DNA of 64,000 nt, taken from Amorphophallus konjac. Taxonomy: Eukaryota > Streptophyta > Magnoliopsida > Alismatales > Araceae. The notes beneath the pieces were generated by a model, which saw only the letters and a program-made list of their open reading frames with translations, did not search any database and was not told the DNA's origin. The DNA lies in contig CM040123.1 of NCBI GenBank assembly GCA_022559845.1, positions 297,588,642 to 297,652,641 on the forward strand, written 5' to 3'. Both the position numbers and the translations under genes were made by a program. Shown here in pieces: positions 33,782 to 46,070 of this stretch (positions within the stretch are counted from its first letter, which is position 1; each line of letters opens with the position of its first letter).

Positions 33782-35133
33782 GATTACCAAAAGAATAAAG
33801 TTTTTTTCTATATATAGTAGACCATGGAATCTAGATGATTTCAGAAAAACTCCCTGCATTCTGTCCATTATGTAAACCTCCCCATAATCTCACTTTTTTC
33901 CTGGGGAAAAGATGTTTCTAAAGGCTGTTTTTTTTTTTGACATTGCCTCAGGGACTTTCTCCAGTTTCCCAGTGTTTAATAACCAACCTGAGACTTTGGA
34001 ATGCTATAACTAAGTAGTTAGATTTGGGGACTAAGGGCTTACCGCCAAGTATGAATATTTGTTCAACACCTTAAAAAACCGAGATTAAATGTATTGATGA
34101 ATAAGCAAAAGGTTTCAAGCACATCATGCAACTAGATCTCACCTATTTTGAAGCTACATAAGAATTATCATGTCCAATGGTCTAGAGTCAGTAAAACTTC
34201 CCAACTAGGATACTTGGTACTCATTATTTGTCTAGTGAAATAAAACATGGTTTGTAGTGACCCAATAGCGAGCTGTGCAACAAGAGAGGGATACCATAAT
34301 GTAGGGGTGAAAACATGCCGGTATGGGACTGCCATGAGCTCCCTCCCCATTGTGTATGGAGGCTGGGGAATGATGAATTGGATTAGTCTCATATTGAAAA
34401 GCAAGAAAAAGTTACCGAGCTATATATGTGAGGGCCAAATCACAATTTGTGAGGCAGCTTTTGGGGACAAAATCATGAGAACTTGGTCCAAACTCCAAAG
34501 CGGACAACACCTCACAAGGGTTGGATCGCGTCATGATAGCTTCAAAACTCATTGCTTTTAACTCATTCAAGCCTGAGGGTTTTGAAACCCATCCTTTCCC
34601 TCCACCCTCCACAATACCGTCTTCGTGTTGGCATGTGGCCTACATAAAGCCACCTACCATTGTTGACCTGTCAGTATGCCACTGTTGACATATGACATGC
34701 CATCGATTTGGGAAGCTAGGAAGTGGGAGAAGAAGACGAAGAAGAAAAGAGGAAGAAAGCAGGAGGCACCCAAACATGGTCAACCAGCCCACTGACCGTC
34801 GGCCATCTTTAAATGTAGAGAGGAGGATCAGCCCCCTCCCTCCCTCCTTCCCCCAACCTATTACGCTCTGCACTCTCTCCCATTGTCCCCCCTCCCCACT
34901 CTAGATGATCTTACATAATTTGCATTATTTGTATTATTATTGTGTTAATTTTATCGTAATGTGTGGCTAAATGAATGACATCATAAATTTGTACTAAAAA
35001 ATATATAAGCTCATCATAATCTCTATTGCCAATCTTGATCTCCTAAGATTTCTCCAAGATCTCTCTGAGATCTCTTCTCTCCTAAGATTCAATATGGCAT
35101 TCCTTAATGGTAGATTGTAACACCAACTTCCTT
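33782..35133. other. Intron 1 sequence, unclassified, possible LTR remnant near 34240-34560
   Basis: 34240-34560 has retroelement-LTR flavour (ccgagctatatatgtgagg, then gtccaaactccaaagcgga) but no paired end or domain. 34690-34910 is purine-rich. No gene is visible. Confidence 0.3.
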
Positions 35134-35134
35134 A

Positions 35135-35294
35135 AGGGCCGCTTTGAAATTGGAGTAGAGTAAATAAACCGAGGAGAGAGAAACATGGGCCTCACTCACT
35201 TCTCTCACACCCAGCAACCCTTGTCCAGGGTCGGGTGGCGTATTCGAGCTTAGGGGCTCGAATACGTCATCCGTTCCGATTTCAAAGAGCCCTT
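35135..35294. mobile_element. Small MITE, ctttgaaat termini
   Basis: The left end aagggccgctttgaaat and the complement of the right end (aagggctctttgaaat) form an imperfect inverted pair 160 bp apart. It directly abuts the next MITE. Confidence 0.6.
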
Positions 35295-35295
35295 A

Positions 35296-35565
35296 AGGGT
35301 GACTTTGATAACAGAATAAGGGGCGAATAGGATGAGTAATTCTGCCTACTCGCCCTTAATCGAGTTTGGTACCAGGGTTAAGTTATCTGGGGTCGGTTAG
35401 GGTTAAGGCCCTTATTCTAGGAATAACTCATTCTACTATTTCACATGGAATGAGTTATTCCCAGAGTAAGAATAAGTTATCAAACTCAAAAAGAGAAAAC
35501 CCAAGGAATAACTCACCCGGACCCACCTCGGATAATTTATCCTAACCTGTTATCAAAGTGGCCCT
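35296..35565. mobile_element. MITE of the tttgataac family, copy 1
   Basis: The ends agggtgactttgataaca and (complement of right) agggccactttgataaca form a near-perfect 19-bp TIR. It contains gagttattc and ggtaagggt-type words shared with copies at 43794, 51006 and 51283. Confidence 0.8.
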
Positions 35566-36138
35566 AAATAAATAGAGGTAGTACAAATCAAAGGTGAAAA
35601 GGAGATGTTCCTCTACCACCACAAAAAAGGGTAAATCAGTGGGTGTCACATATTGTTCCCAATAATGTGACCTTTCATAAGTTCTGCTTCAGCTTACTTC
35701 CGTATTGAATTAAGGCACTGATTCACTAGTGTAAAAAGGGAACGGAGCCAGTAGGCATCCTTATTGGAATCCCCTTTAATACAAAAAGCAGCCACAAGGT
35801 TTCCCATTGACCAAGACAGAAACTTTAATAATCATTCCCAGACTTGAACCCACCTAGTTTGCTGGGGTTGGAAGCTAGAAAGGCAATTCCAGCTTATTCA
35901 GTCATAATGTCCCCCCCCCCAAAAAAAAATGCACTTTAGCAACAAATCATCTAATACAGGACAGATCCTAGGATGGCACAGTAAATAATAGAGAAAGAGG
36001 GGGGAAATTGGCTAAAAATAAGGCAATTAAGAAAAATAGGAGGAGCAATAATGGCAGAGTTTGGCTCCAAACATGGTAACTAGAGGAATCCACCTCTAAA
36101 GGAGAAATGAAAAGGCTTCCCATTGGAATCAAAAAAAA
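35566..36138. other. Intron 1 spacer, no feature
   Basis: AT-rich text with C and A homopolymer runs. Nothing is recognised. Confidence 0.35.
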
Positions 36139-36479
36139 GGGATTTTACTTAATAGCCCCTACAAATATACATCTTTACTTATTAGTCCTTTGGTTATAAC
36201 TATTTCTCTGAAAGCCCCTACAATCTTCTAACTCTTACTAAAAAGCCCGTGTGGTTAACGGGGGCATTAAAAGTGAAAAAAATATTCTATCTAAGTAAGA
36301 ATATTACCAAAATAACCCTCCTCTCTCTCACACCCCCCCCGCATCGGACGTATTGTGGCCTCCTGTGTTGATGTTGTCCCCAGCGATAACAACTGCGATC
36401 ATTGTCACCATGATGAGCGAGAGGAGAAAAGGGGCTCAATGGGGAGACGAAGGACTCAACCGAGCCAGAGCCTCGATCC

Positions 36480-36860
36480 CCCTCCTCTCCAGCACTGGCG
36501 GGCCTGGGAGCAACAAGAGGCGGAGGGGGCTGCTGGAAACCTCCCTCCGGTCCCTCTGTTTTGGGCTTGGGAGCAACAGAAGGTGGAGGGGTGGCCGGAA
36601 ACCCCCTCCAGTGCCTTTCTCTGTTCTCTCCCCCACTCTCTCTCTCTCTTCCCCCCTTCCTCTCCCTCCCCCCTCCTTCGGCGGCCCTAGGAGCAGAAAG
36701 AGCGGAGGGGGTGGCCAGCAACCCCTTCCGGTCCCTCCTCTCCCTGCTCTCTCTCCCCTTCCCTTCTCTCCCTCCCCCCTCCCCCTGTCCTCCGGCGGGC
36801 CTGGGGGCAGTAGGAGGCACAGGGGGTGGCTGGAAACCCCCTCCAGTCCCTTTCTCTCAC
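36480..36860. repeat. GC-rich minisatellite of about 100-bp units with inverted arms
   Basis: Four units. Each pairs a ggaggggtgg-like arm with a following accccctcc-like arm around a short loop (near 36520, 36580, 36700 and 36825), separated by CT-rich text. Several long open frames on both strands arise from this composition. Confidence 0.7.
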
Positions 36861-37089
36861 TACTCACTCTCCCTCTACTCTCCCCCCCCCCAATAACCAA
36901 AGGTTTTTTTGTCTTTTACTGCACATGGGAGAAGCTTTTTTTTTTTTGGTAAGTGTACACATGGGTGAAGTTAAGCATACATGGGTCAAAAAATTTGTGG
37001 ACCGTATTATAGGGGGGGACATGGGCTTTTTAGCAAAATGGAGAAGATTGTAGTGGCTTTCAGACAAATAGTTGTAACTCAGGGACTAA

Positions 37090-37388
37090 GGGCACGTTTG
37101 GTAAGATGAGTGAGATAGAATGATTTTGATGTGGGGATTGTGGAAACATGTGGACCCCAGTTAATCATTGAGAATCCACTTATTTTTTTCCAAAAGTAAC
37201 TCAAAAGGAACTTTTGGTGGAGAGAGAAAATGTGTTCTTTTGTGCCTCTCTCTCTCTAAAATATAAGTAGGAGATTTTGAACATTAGATTTTGAAAAAGT
37301 GCATTAAAGCACTTATCTCCCCCGTGTTCCACACTTTCAACCCTTCAGTGATTAGAATTCATTTGAAAAAGTGAGAGCAAACACACCC
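37090..37388. mobile_element. PIF/Harbinger-like MITE nested in the long-TIR element, TAA target duplication
   Basis: The ends gggcacgtttggt and (complement of right) gggtgtgtttgctc are inverted. TAA at 37087-37089 is repeated at 37389-37391. Removing the insert rebuilds gggactaataagtaa, matching the intact left TIR of the host element, which confirms the boundaries. Confidence 0.88.
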
Positions 37389-37519
37389 TAATAAGTAAAT
37401 ATGTATATTTATAGGGACTAATAAGTAAAAATCCCAAAAAAAGGAAGAGAGAGAAGAGAGAGATCCAATGGGTGGAGAATCCCACAGGGTGCACTAGGTG
37501 GACCTTCGCGCCCACCAAA

Positions 37520-38221
37520 CAAGGTTCGCAGTACCGGTACCAATACATACCGCCCGATACTGGTTCAGTATCGGGCAATTTCCCACTTCCCCATCGGATT
37601 CCCCACCCAGCCCATCCCAACCAACTTCCCCGCCCAACCCGCTGACTTGAGAGCCTAGAACAGGATCCGAAAGTCGCGACTACTAAAGAGTTAAACCCCC
37701 CCCCACTCTCCCATTCTGGCCCCCGACACCCCCTGACCCCGTTGCCATTTCCCTCCCCTCCCGCCCTAGGGTTTGGGACTTGGGAGTTCTCCGTCGTCGC
37801 TGCTGTCTATGCCGTTCAAAGCCGCCATCCGAAGCCCGCTTCATCGTCTTCTGTCATCGCTTCGACCCCACATCCATAAAGGTTCCTCCTCCTCCTCTCT
37901 CTCTCCCCCCCTCCCGAGCCGTCCGTATTTTTTTAAGTGTCCTCTACGATCGCAGACTGTGTGACACGTCACGATGGGGCTGCGGTCTTCCTGCCGGCCA
38001 CTGGAGCTCTACGGTCGACTACTGGTGGTGCCACTGGCTGCGTTGCTACAGGAGGGGGGTTACCGATTCGTCCAACATTTTTTTATTTTTAATAGGTATT
38101 GGCAAGTATCGGTACCTAAATGGTAAAACCAGACTGGTCAGGTTCGGTACCGAGACAGACCGATTCAGTACGGAGACATACCGCCTGATACCAGTGGTAC
38201 CGGGCGGTACTGCGAACCATG
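37520..38221. mobile_element. Non-autonomous hAT element, perfect 8-bp target duplication
   Basis: The left end caaggttcgcagtaccg and the complement of the right end (catggttcgcagtaccg) form the TIR. ccaccaaa flanks both sides (37512-37519 and 38222-38229). Subterminal ggtacc-type repeats are shared with 14985-15140. The interior has a CT-rich leader-like section (37740-37920) but no transposase. Confidence 0.9.
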
Positions 38222-38314
38222 CCACCAAACCCCGTCAGTGAGGGTCCACGTGTGGAGTTTTATGGACTCCAGGTCCACCAAACCCCTCCTTTCTAGCACA
38301 CCTCTTCTTGACCC

Positions 38315-41292
38315 TTTTTTTGGGAAACGTGGATGATACCACAAAATATACTAGGAAAAGAGAGGGATGTACAGGTATAGGCTATCAACTCACAAAACCC
38401 CTTTACAAAAAATCCGCACACTAAGAAGGTGTACCCAATTAACTCCTCAAGAACAAAAAGAGTGAGGAGTTATAGGCCTCCACTTTACAAAAATATTTTG
38501 CCAAAAAGCCATTGTCTCACAAACAAAAGAAAACACCATTTCTTCTGGCCTCGCTTCCCTTCTGAAAAATCTTTTGTTTCTCCCACTCCACAAGGCCCAA
38601 AAAGTGGCACGTAGGATAAGCCAACAAATGATCTTGTCGCCCTAAAGATTTCACCTCCGATGTCAATTGATAAGAAGCTGGTGTACCCCTTCAAACTGCC
38701 AAGGGACTGCTAGAATCGCTAGCCGAACCTCAACCATAAGCCCTTCGCAAAGGGGCAGCATGTAAATCAATGGTCCATGTCCTCATTCTCGTCCCCGCAC
38801 AGGCAACATAAGGTAGATATCCGATGGAGAAAGGGTGCCACCTTGTCACAGGTGGACAGCCGACCATGGGAGATCCTCCAAACCAAAGACCTTCACCTTG
38901 AGTGAGCTCTTGGGAGCCCAAATCTGAGGTGTAAAGGGGTGGCGACCCCCCCCCCCCCATCAGAAAGGAGAGAATAGGCAGACCTAACTGAGAACTATCC
39001 TTCCCTCTCCCATCTCCAGAGCCAAGTATTTGTCCTGCTGACATCTAGACTAAAGTCCAAGAAAAAAGTCGAGATGTTTCAACTGGTCCATCTCCTCAAA
39101 GGTGAGATTCCTCTTGAAAGTGGGAACTCAAATACTGCCAACCAGCTGTGCATCGAAGGACTGAGTCATAGAAGCCCCTGGTGCACTCGCAATAGCAAAC
39201 AATGATGGAAAGGCCTCCGCTACTATGGAGTCATCACACCACCTATCCTACCAGAACAAACATCTCTCTCCATCGCCCAGGCTAACCCGAACACTAGCTC
39301 TGATGAAGTCTACACACTGTAAGATGTCTCTCCAAATCAGAGAGACATTATACATATGGGGCAGGGATAAATCCCATGCTTTAGACGAAGAGTAGTATCT
39401 CTATCTGATCAGCTGAGCCCACAGTCCACCATCAATCCACCATCCTTTGTCCTGAGCCTCCACAACCACTTGCACAGTAAAGCCAAATTGAAATCTCTAA
39501 TGCTCTTGATGCCCACGCCACCTGCTTCGTTGATCTGGCAAACTCTGCCCCATGAGATATCATGACATCCTCTTTCTCTACTCCCGCTGTCATGTCAAAA
39601 AAATCTAACCTGAATAGACTCCAATCTCTTAGCCATCGTCTTTGGGACTCTAAAAATGGAAAGAAAATGGATCGACAAGCTGTCCAGCACAGGTCTGCAC
39701 AGTACCAACCGACCTCCATAGGAAAGTAGTCTAGCCTTCCATCCTACAAGCTTGGACTCGTACCTCTACACCACCCCCTGCTTATCCCTATAGCAAAGTG
39801 ATCCTGGAGACAGAGGAAGGCCCAAGTAAGAGAAAGGCAACTCCCTAATCTGGCATCCAAAGATGAGAGTTGTCTGCCTGAGAGCTGACTCCTCCATGTT
39901 TATCTCCGCCATGTGAATTTGTTGTAGTTCACCTTCAGCCCACTGATGTCCTGCACCATCTCTAGCATCAACCTGGCATCATATAGTTATTGCTCCTCGT
40001 CGGCTAGGAAGAGAATAGTGTCGTCAGCATACTGCAAGTGGGTGATACTTGTGTTGAAGTGACCTGCATGAAAGCCTCTAAGAACCCCTGCCATCTCAGC
40101 TCTCATCCACAACCTGCTCAATGTATGGGCCACCAGAACAAATAAGAGTCAAGAGAGTGGGTCTCCCGGCCAAAGCCCTCTCCCACTAGGGAAAAAAGAG
40201 GAGGGTTGTCCGTTGATGAGCACCGCTAATGAAGTAGACGAATACACTCATGTATCCATCTAATCCATCTCTGATCAAAACCCATCATTGCTAGCACTTG
40301 AAGGAGACAATTCCAGTTGACCCTATCAAGCTTTCTCAAAGTCCAATTTGAGAATCAATCCCCTCTTCCTCTGTTGTTTCATGGCAAATAAACACTCATG
40401 TGCAACAAGAAAATTCTCCCGGATGTGTCTTCCCATAATGAAGACCCCCTGAAAACCACTGACCAGTCCATCAACCACCACATCAAATCTCCTGGCCAAA
40501 ACCTTTGTAATGATTTTATATGTGCTATTCAACAAGCTGATGGGTCTCAAGTCTGTCAAATCTTGTACACCCTTCTTCTTAGGGATCAAGACCAAGAGGA
40601 TTTAATTAATACCCCTCAAATGATCCCTACCATCTTGGAATTCTCCAACCACACCAATGAGACCCTCCATGATAATTTCCTAACAATGTTGAAAGAAAAT
40701 CATAGGAAGCCACCTAGCCCCGAGGCCTTGTCACCTGCAAGAGAGAAAATCGCATGTCTGATCTCCTCCTCTAGAAAGGGGCTCGTGAGGGCCTCGCTCT
40801 GCACCGAGGAGAGGAGTGAAAGCAAGTCGTGTGCAAAGTCCAATCTGCTCGTCTGCTCCTCGGTGAAAAGGCTAGCATTAAATACCATGGCATGTCTCCT
40901 AATGTCCACGTCCCTGTGAATAGTCTGGTCCTCGGCCTTGATGAAGGCAATGTGATTCCTCCTCCTCCTTCCTGAAGCAATCCTGTGGAAGTAAGTTGTG
41001 TTCTTGTCCCCTTCCTTAAGCCATTTCTCCCTCGATCTCTACTTCCAGTAAATTTCCTCCCTAATGAGGATCTCATCATACTCTACTCAAAGAGTCTCAT
41101 CCTATCAGCATCAGCCAACAATCCTGCCTCCTCCAAGCGGTCCAAAACCTCTAACTGATTAAGAATCCTCTCTTTCGCTTGTTTGCCGGATAAACTCCTG
41201 CTAGCTCCCCAACTTCTGAGCACTTGGGCCAAATGTTTCAATTTACCAATCAAAGTAGCCATGAGAGAACCATGTTGTCTCTGACCATCCCA
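38315..41292 (-). mobile_element. L1-type LINE copy B, 5'-truncated, decayed
   Basis: From 41292 down the minus strand: linker, then RT (LIPKKKGVQDLTDLRPISLLN near 40590, LKLDFEKA near 40330), post-RT SQRRWLRDWSLFRLDFFD near 39645, zf-RVT region near 38800, and an A-rich 3' end at 38315. The 9-bp tcttgaccc at 38306-38314 and 41293-41301 is a plausible target duplication. Text is homologous to copy A up to that point and diverges beyond. Many stops are present. It is in sense orientation within NEMF intron 1. Confidence 0.83.
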
Positions 41293-41750
41293 TCTTGACC
41301 CATCTAGGGTCTAAATTGCAAAAACCAAAATTAATGCTAATAGTGAGGATTTTTATATTTAAAAAAAAACTACTCAGTGGAGTTTGTACCTCCAGCAATG
41401 AGATGTTGGCCAACCTCTCTTCTCACTAAAATTGACCCATTCAGGATCTTAAATGCAAAAAAGCAGAAAAATAGGAAATTTGTTCTTGGGTTTGTATACA
41501 AAAAAGCCCTAACTGGTGGAGTTTGTACCTAAGCTCTATCGCTGAGGTGCCGACTAGTCTCTATTCTCACTAAAAGTGACCCATTTAGGATCATTAATGC
41601 AGAAGGCCAAGAAAGTACAAATTTTGCAGGGGGTTCCCGATGGAGTTAGAACCTAAACTTCACTGGGTGGCCAGCAATAAAGGCCTTGGCCATCTCTCTC
41701 TCTCTCTCTCTCGACTGGGAGACCAGCGAGAAAGGCCCTAGCCATCTCCA

Positions 41751-41753
<3 letters not shown>

Positions 41754-41812
<59 letters not shown>
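41754..41812. repeat. (CT)n microsatellite
   Basis: About 29 uninterrupted CT units, with a shorter CT tract at 41694-41712. Ser-Leu and Arg-Glu open frames across it are artefacts. Confidence 0.95.
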
Positions 41813-41814
<2 letters not shown>

Positions 41815-42279
41815 CGAGATAAGTTAATTTTGCAAAGGGTTTTTACAAAATTCCATAGAAAAGGCCAAACTCCACAGGGTAGCCATCCACACGGTCCCCC
41901 CCTTTCTTTTCTCAAACTCCACTCAACGGATCTTCAAATTCATGCCACCGGCTACGTAACCACAACTCGATGGGGTTGGGCCCCACAAAAGCTATAAATA
42001 GCCCCCTAGTGATGTGAAAAGGAGTTAACAGACATACACAGAGATCCTGAGGGTGAAGGTGTGCTCTTCTCTTGGCCATGGGCCCTGCTTGCTAGTTGGT
42101 CTAAATGATGATCTATAATGGCCACGTGGAGTCATGGAGCACGAACCTATGTTAACACTATGCAGAAATTATGCGAATTTGTCATGTCATGCCATGTCAT
42201 GTAATATTAGTTGCTAATCATGCCATATTAATTATGTCGTATCATGCTATATTAATTATGACACGTCAAGTTACACATC

Positions 42280-42980
42280 CATAATTTCAGCAAACTTAGT
42301 CAGTTAACACAATTAATTAACAATGGACCATGCTATCCAGTCAATCAAGTCCACTCAAAGGACTATGGCTTAGCCAGCTCAGTAAATTGTTATAATCGAC
42401 GAACCACAATAAATGGCTAAGTCAATTAACATAATTAATCAACCATGGATCACATGGTCCAATCAAATTGATCCCAATCAATGGGTTATGGCTTAGCCAG
42501 CCCAATCAATTGTTAAATTGAAAAACCATGATCAATATGACTCAATTAATTAACACAATTAGTCAATTGTGGATCATATGGACCAGTCAATGAAACCTAA
42601 TTAATGGATCGTAACTTTACTGGCCCAATCAATTGCTACGATTGATGAACCACGGCCAACATGGCTTTGTCAATTAGCTCGATCAATGGACTTTAGACTA
42701 CGTGGTTCAGTCAATTGAACCCAACTAGCGGACCATGGCTTTCCTAGTCCGATCAGCTACCACAACTGACAAATCACAACCAACGTGGCTTAGTCAATTA
42801 ACTCAATTCATGGACCATGGCCTATGCAACTCAGTCGATCAAACTAATTCATATGGCCAACAAAGCTCAGTCAATTGATCCAATTACTAGACCATGGCCA
42901 ACTCGACCTGGTCAATTGTTTCAATTGATAGACTATGACTAATCTAGCCTAGTCAACCATCCTAATTAGTGGACCACAGC
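42280..42980 (+). repeat. Degenerate tandem repeat of about 120 bp (5-6 copies)
   Basis: Recurring blocks in fixed order: gtcaattaacacaattaatc, ggaccatg, cagtcaat, ggcttagcc and a caattg step. The ggcttagccagc block at 42368 and 42490 gives a spacing of about 122 bp. Copies are diverged. Confidence 0.75.
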
Positions 42981-43140
42981 TCAAATGTCTATAAATTACG
43001 GATTGCTATCTGATCATTATAAGTACATGTACATAATCATATGAATATAATTCAAAATTTTCAATTCCACTATTCATGCTCTGACTTGTATATGCAATGT
43101 ATGGTTGGTCGTGCCTTCATCCCAAGGCTTAAAATGACCC

Positions 43141-43405
43141 GAGTGTAAGAGTCCTAGTTTGACTAGGACTCTAATTTTAACCACTCAAAATGCCTGTTAT
43201 GAACTCAATCATCTTGAAAATATTAAACCCGATCCAAATAGGACTCGAACCCTAGAGTCCCAACCAAGTTAGGACTTTGACATAGAGTCCTAGTTTGACT
43301 AGGACTCTAATTATGACCACCCAAGATGTCCATTATGGACTCAAGTTAATCTAAAATTACCAAACCCAATCCAAATACGACTTAAACCCTAGGGTCCTAG
43401 TAAAA
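43141..43405 (+). repeat. Two-copy tandem repeat of about 130 bp
   Basis: gagtcctagtttgactagga at about 43149 and again at about 43279, with matching downstream blocks (accac, tatg-actcaa, ccaaata). Each unit begins with a palindrome tcctagt...actagga. Confidence 0.8.
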
Positions 43406-43793
43406 CATAAAGTGGCCAGTGTCTAATTTCAAACTTAATTAAAACAAGTGACAAACAGTAAACCAATTCTATGGCACATAAAGTAGGGTATTACTTATGC
43501 AGTTAATCAAGGGTTTTCGAACATCAAACTAACGTAATTAACATTGATCGAGGTTAGTGAGGGATGAGGTCAAGCTTGAGAATCCGTAGCTTGATCCAAA
43601 AGCTCTAATACATGCATCTATATTATATCTAAATTTCCCTGATGCATATTGCTACACCATTTGCATAAGCAACAAATAACAGAAATTCCATCTATATTTT
43701 ATTCATATATGTTTATTTGAAAAGAATGTTACCACAATTCCATTACTTATTCTTAATTCTTTTGTACAAATTCATGTACTCTCTTAAGTTTAT

Positions 43794-44156
43794 AGGGTAG
43801 CTTTGATAACCGAATAAGAGTCAGGTACGGTGAGTTATTCGCCTTATTCAATCTAACCGAGTTTGGTAGCATGAGTAGAATAGGATGAGTTATTTGGGGT
43901 CGGGTAGGGTAAGCTCGGGTTAAGGTCAGGTAGCTTATTCGACCATTTTGTTCAAATAAGCTATTCTAGGTAAGGTAGGGTAAGGTTATGTGATTTTATT
44001 ATTTATTTTATTATTTATAACTATTTTATCTATTTTATTTTTCTTATTCTAGATAGAATAAAAAATTAGTTATCAAACTCGGTTAGACTTAACCCTGGAT
44101 TAACTTACCCGAACTTACCCTAACCGGCTTACACTAACCAATTATCAAAGCAGCCC
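43794..44156. mobile_element. MITE of the tttgataac family, copy 2
   Basis: The left end agggtagctttgataac and the complement of the right end (gggctgctttgataa) are inverted. It shares cgagtttggta, gttatttgggg and ttatcaaactc words with copy 1 and carries an internal AT-rich insertion (44000-44060). Confidence 0.75.
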
Positions 44157-45510
44157 ACATAGAGCAAGAAGTGGAATTCCCTTATTCGATGCTTGAAGCA
44201 CCCCGAAGTCATTCCAAAGAGTTACCAACATTTAAATTCCTCCGATAACATTAATAGTGACCCATGGACTATATTACAGCGGCACAGCCTATTAAAGAGA
44301 AAATTTAAACAGATATCTCATAGAGAACATTATATAAACCTTTTACAAAGCAAATGACTCAGTAATTGATGAGTCTTTAACTACCCATGACTCTTCATAC
44401 TCCATTGGAGCCTGCCTCAACATTTCTGCTCTTTGGTTCCATTTATTTCCCTTCCATCCTCCTTTTGCCTTTTCCTCATTTCATTGATGCACAATATTTT
44501 TTGAAAGTAGATGGTACCACTAATATATAAAATGGAACAAAATGTACAAGTATATGTTGTCACAATCCCAAAAAAATGGCAACCCCAAAAAATCCTATAC
44601 AAGAGAGACCGCGCAAAGATAGTGTGGATCAACCTAGCCCCCCATATAGCCAAAAAGAGGAGAAGGGAAGTCACGTTACAAAGAATAACAGTCCATTCCC
44701 TTACTCTATCAAAACAAAAGATACAAGAGCTTCCTCGGCCCGAGATTCCCTCCTAAAGATCCGATTGATTCATTGATCCACTCCCCCCTCGGAACGTTCA
44801 CAAGATGGCATGAATGATAAGCCACCACACTTTCCTATCACTCTTACTGGGCAGGGCCTCTCTCAATGCACAAACAGGTGGCAGATTATGCAACGGGTAC
44901 GCCTAGCAAACTCCTCCCACACCCGCTGTGAGTAGGTACTACCTACAAATAGGTGGTCGAAAGTCTCATCTTCCTATTCACAAAGGCAACAGGTCGGCTA
45001 AATGTCTAGAAGGAAACAACACAACCTGTCACGAGTCGATAGTCTCCCATGAGAGATCATCCAAGTCAGGAGCTTCACCTTCAACGAGCTTTGCGATCTC
45101 CACACATGATGATAGAGGTTGTGGCGAATCCCTCCATCCGAAATGACGTCGTAGGCTGATCTGACAGTGAAGGACCCTTCTTTTTTCCACTGCCACACCC
45201 ACACATCCTCACTATCAGGCCGAGGATGGAGGGATAGCAAGAGAGAAAGGAGGTCCTAAAGTTGCGTCAACTCATGCCTGAGGTCCCACCTGAAGATCGA
45301 TGCCCAAGCCCCTCCAGGCAAGAGGAAGTCAAAAGCCTGAGAGACGGATCCCAGAAGATCCGCTGCAATCGCGAAGAGGCTAGGGAACAAGGCCTCCAAA
45401 GAGAAATCTCCACACCATCTGTCCTTCCAGAAAAGACTCATGTCGCCTTTTCCTAGTCGAACCCGGACGCCTGAAACAATAACATCTCTGCAAGAGAGGA
45501 TATCACACCA

Positions 45511-46064
45511 TCATCATCATCATCATCATCATCAGAGCCTTATCCCAATTAATTGGGGTCGGCTACATGAATCCTATTCCGCCAAAGATTTCTATCAAGT
45601 GCAATATTCGTATTTAAACACAAGAAACTAATGTCCTTCCTAATAACATCGCACCATCTCATTTTAGGCCTTCCCCAAGCTCTTTTACTAGCATCCACTA
45701 AGATTTGGTCACATCTTTTAACCGGCGCTGAGTTAGGGCGACGACACACATGCCCAAACCACCTGAGTCTATTTTCTCTCATTTTACTATCAATTGGAGC
45801 TATCCCTAAGTCCTTACGGATACGCTCATTCCTAATCTTGTCTTTCTTAGTCTTGCCACACATCCATCTCAACATCCTCATCTCTGCTACACACATTTTG
45901 TGGATGTGTTCCTTTTCGTACTGCCCAACACTCGGTACCATATAACAAAGCAGGTCTCACAGCCGTTCTATAAAACCTCCCTTTGAGTTTCACAGGCATA
46001 CGACGATCATAAAGGACACCTGATGCACTTCTCCATCTTAACCAGCCTGCCTTAATCCTATGTG
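45511..46064 (-). mobile_element. 5'-truncated RTE LINE copy inside LINE C
   Basis: The minus strand carries the last ~175 codons of the RTE RT ([20 protein letters not shown], then RNRIHVADPN-stop) and a (gat)n tail, almost identical to 22150-22700. The break in homology at about 46064 marks the 5' truncation. agagga occurs at both flanks, a possible 6-bp target duplication, but this is weak. Confidence 0.88.
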
Positions 46065-46070
46065 TAGAGG

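Larger units (their letters stand above)
36139..37435. mobile_element. Mutator-like long-TIR element (non-autonomous)
   Basis: The left 120 bp (gggattttacttaatagccc onward) reappear inverted at the right end (complement gggatttttacttattagtc). Shared blocks include aaatatacat, aactattt and tctgaaagcc. TIRs above 100 bp with A-rich 8-bp flanks suggest a Mutator-type element, though the A-run makes the target duplication uncertain. The interior is a GC-rich hairpin minisatellite (36480-36860). The right TIR is split by a nested MITE at 37090-37388. Confidence 0.75.
41302..43620 (+). mobile_element. LTR-like noncoding repeat region
   Basis: No coding potential. It has repeated ggtggagtttgtacct units (41390, 41515, 41640), a long (CT)n tract, two tandem-repeat blocks, and near 43498-43550 the taatcaagggttttcg...gtaattaacat motif shared with 182-232 and with the solo LTR at 2669-6666. 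It is read as an old LTR or LTR-derived element of the same group. Edges are not defined. Confidence 0.4.

Noticed and set aside
34240..34560. Terminal-repeat miniature element of the 5S-containing type
   Set aside because: It has LTR-like words but no 5S promoter boxes, no paired copy and no defined ends.
36287..36952. Overlapping open frames of 110-200 codons on both strands
   Set aside because: They arise from a GC-rich minisatellite without stops; no family resemblance.
41646..41915. Frame with long Arg-Glu repeats
   Set aside because: Translation of the (CT)n microsatellite.
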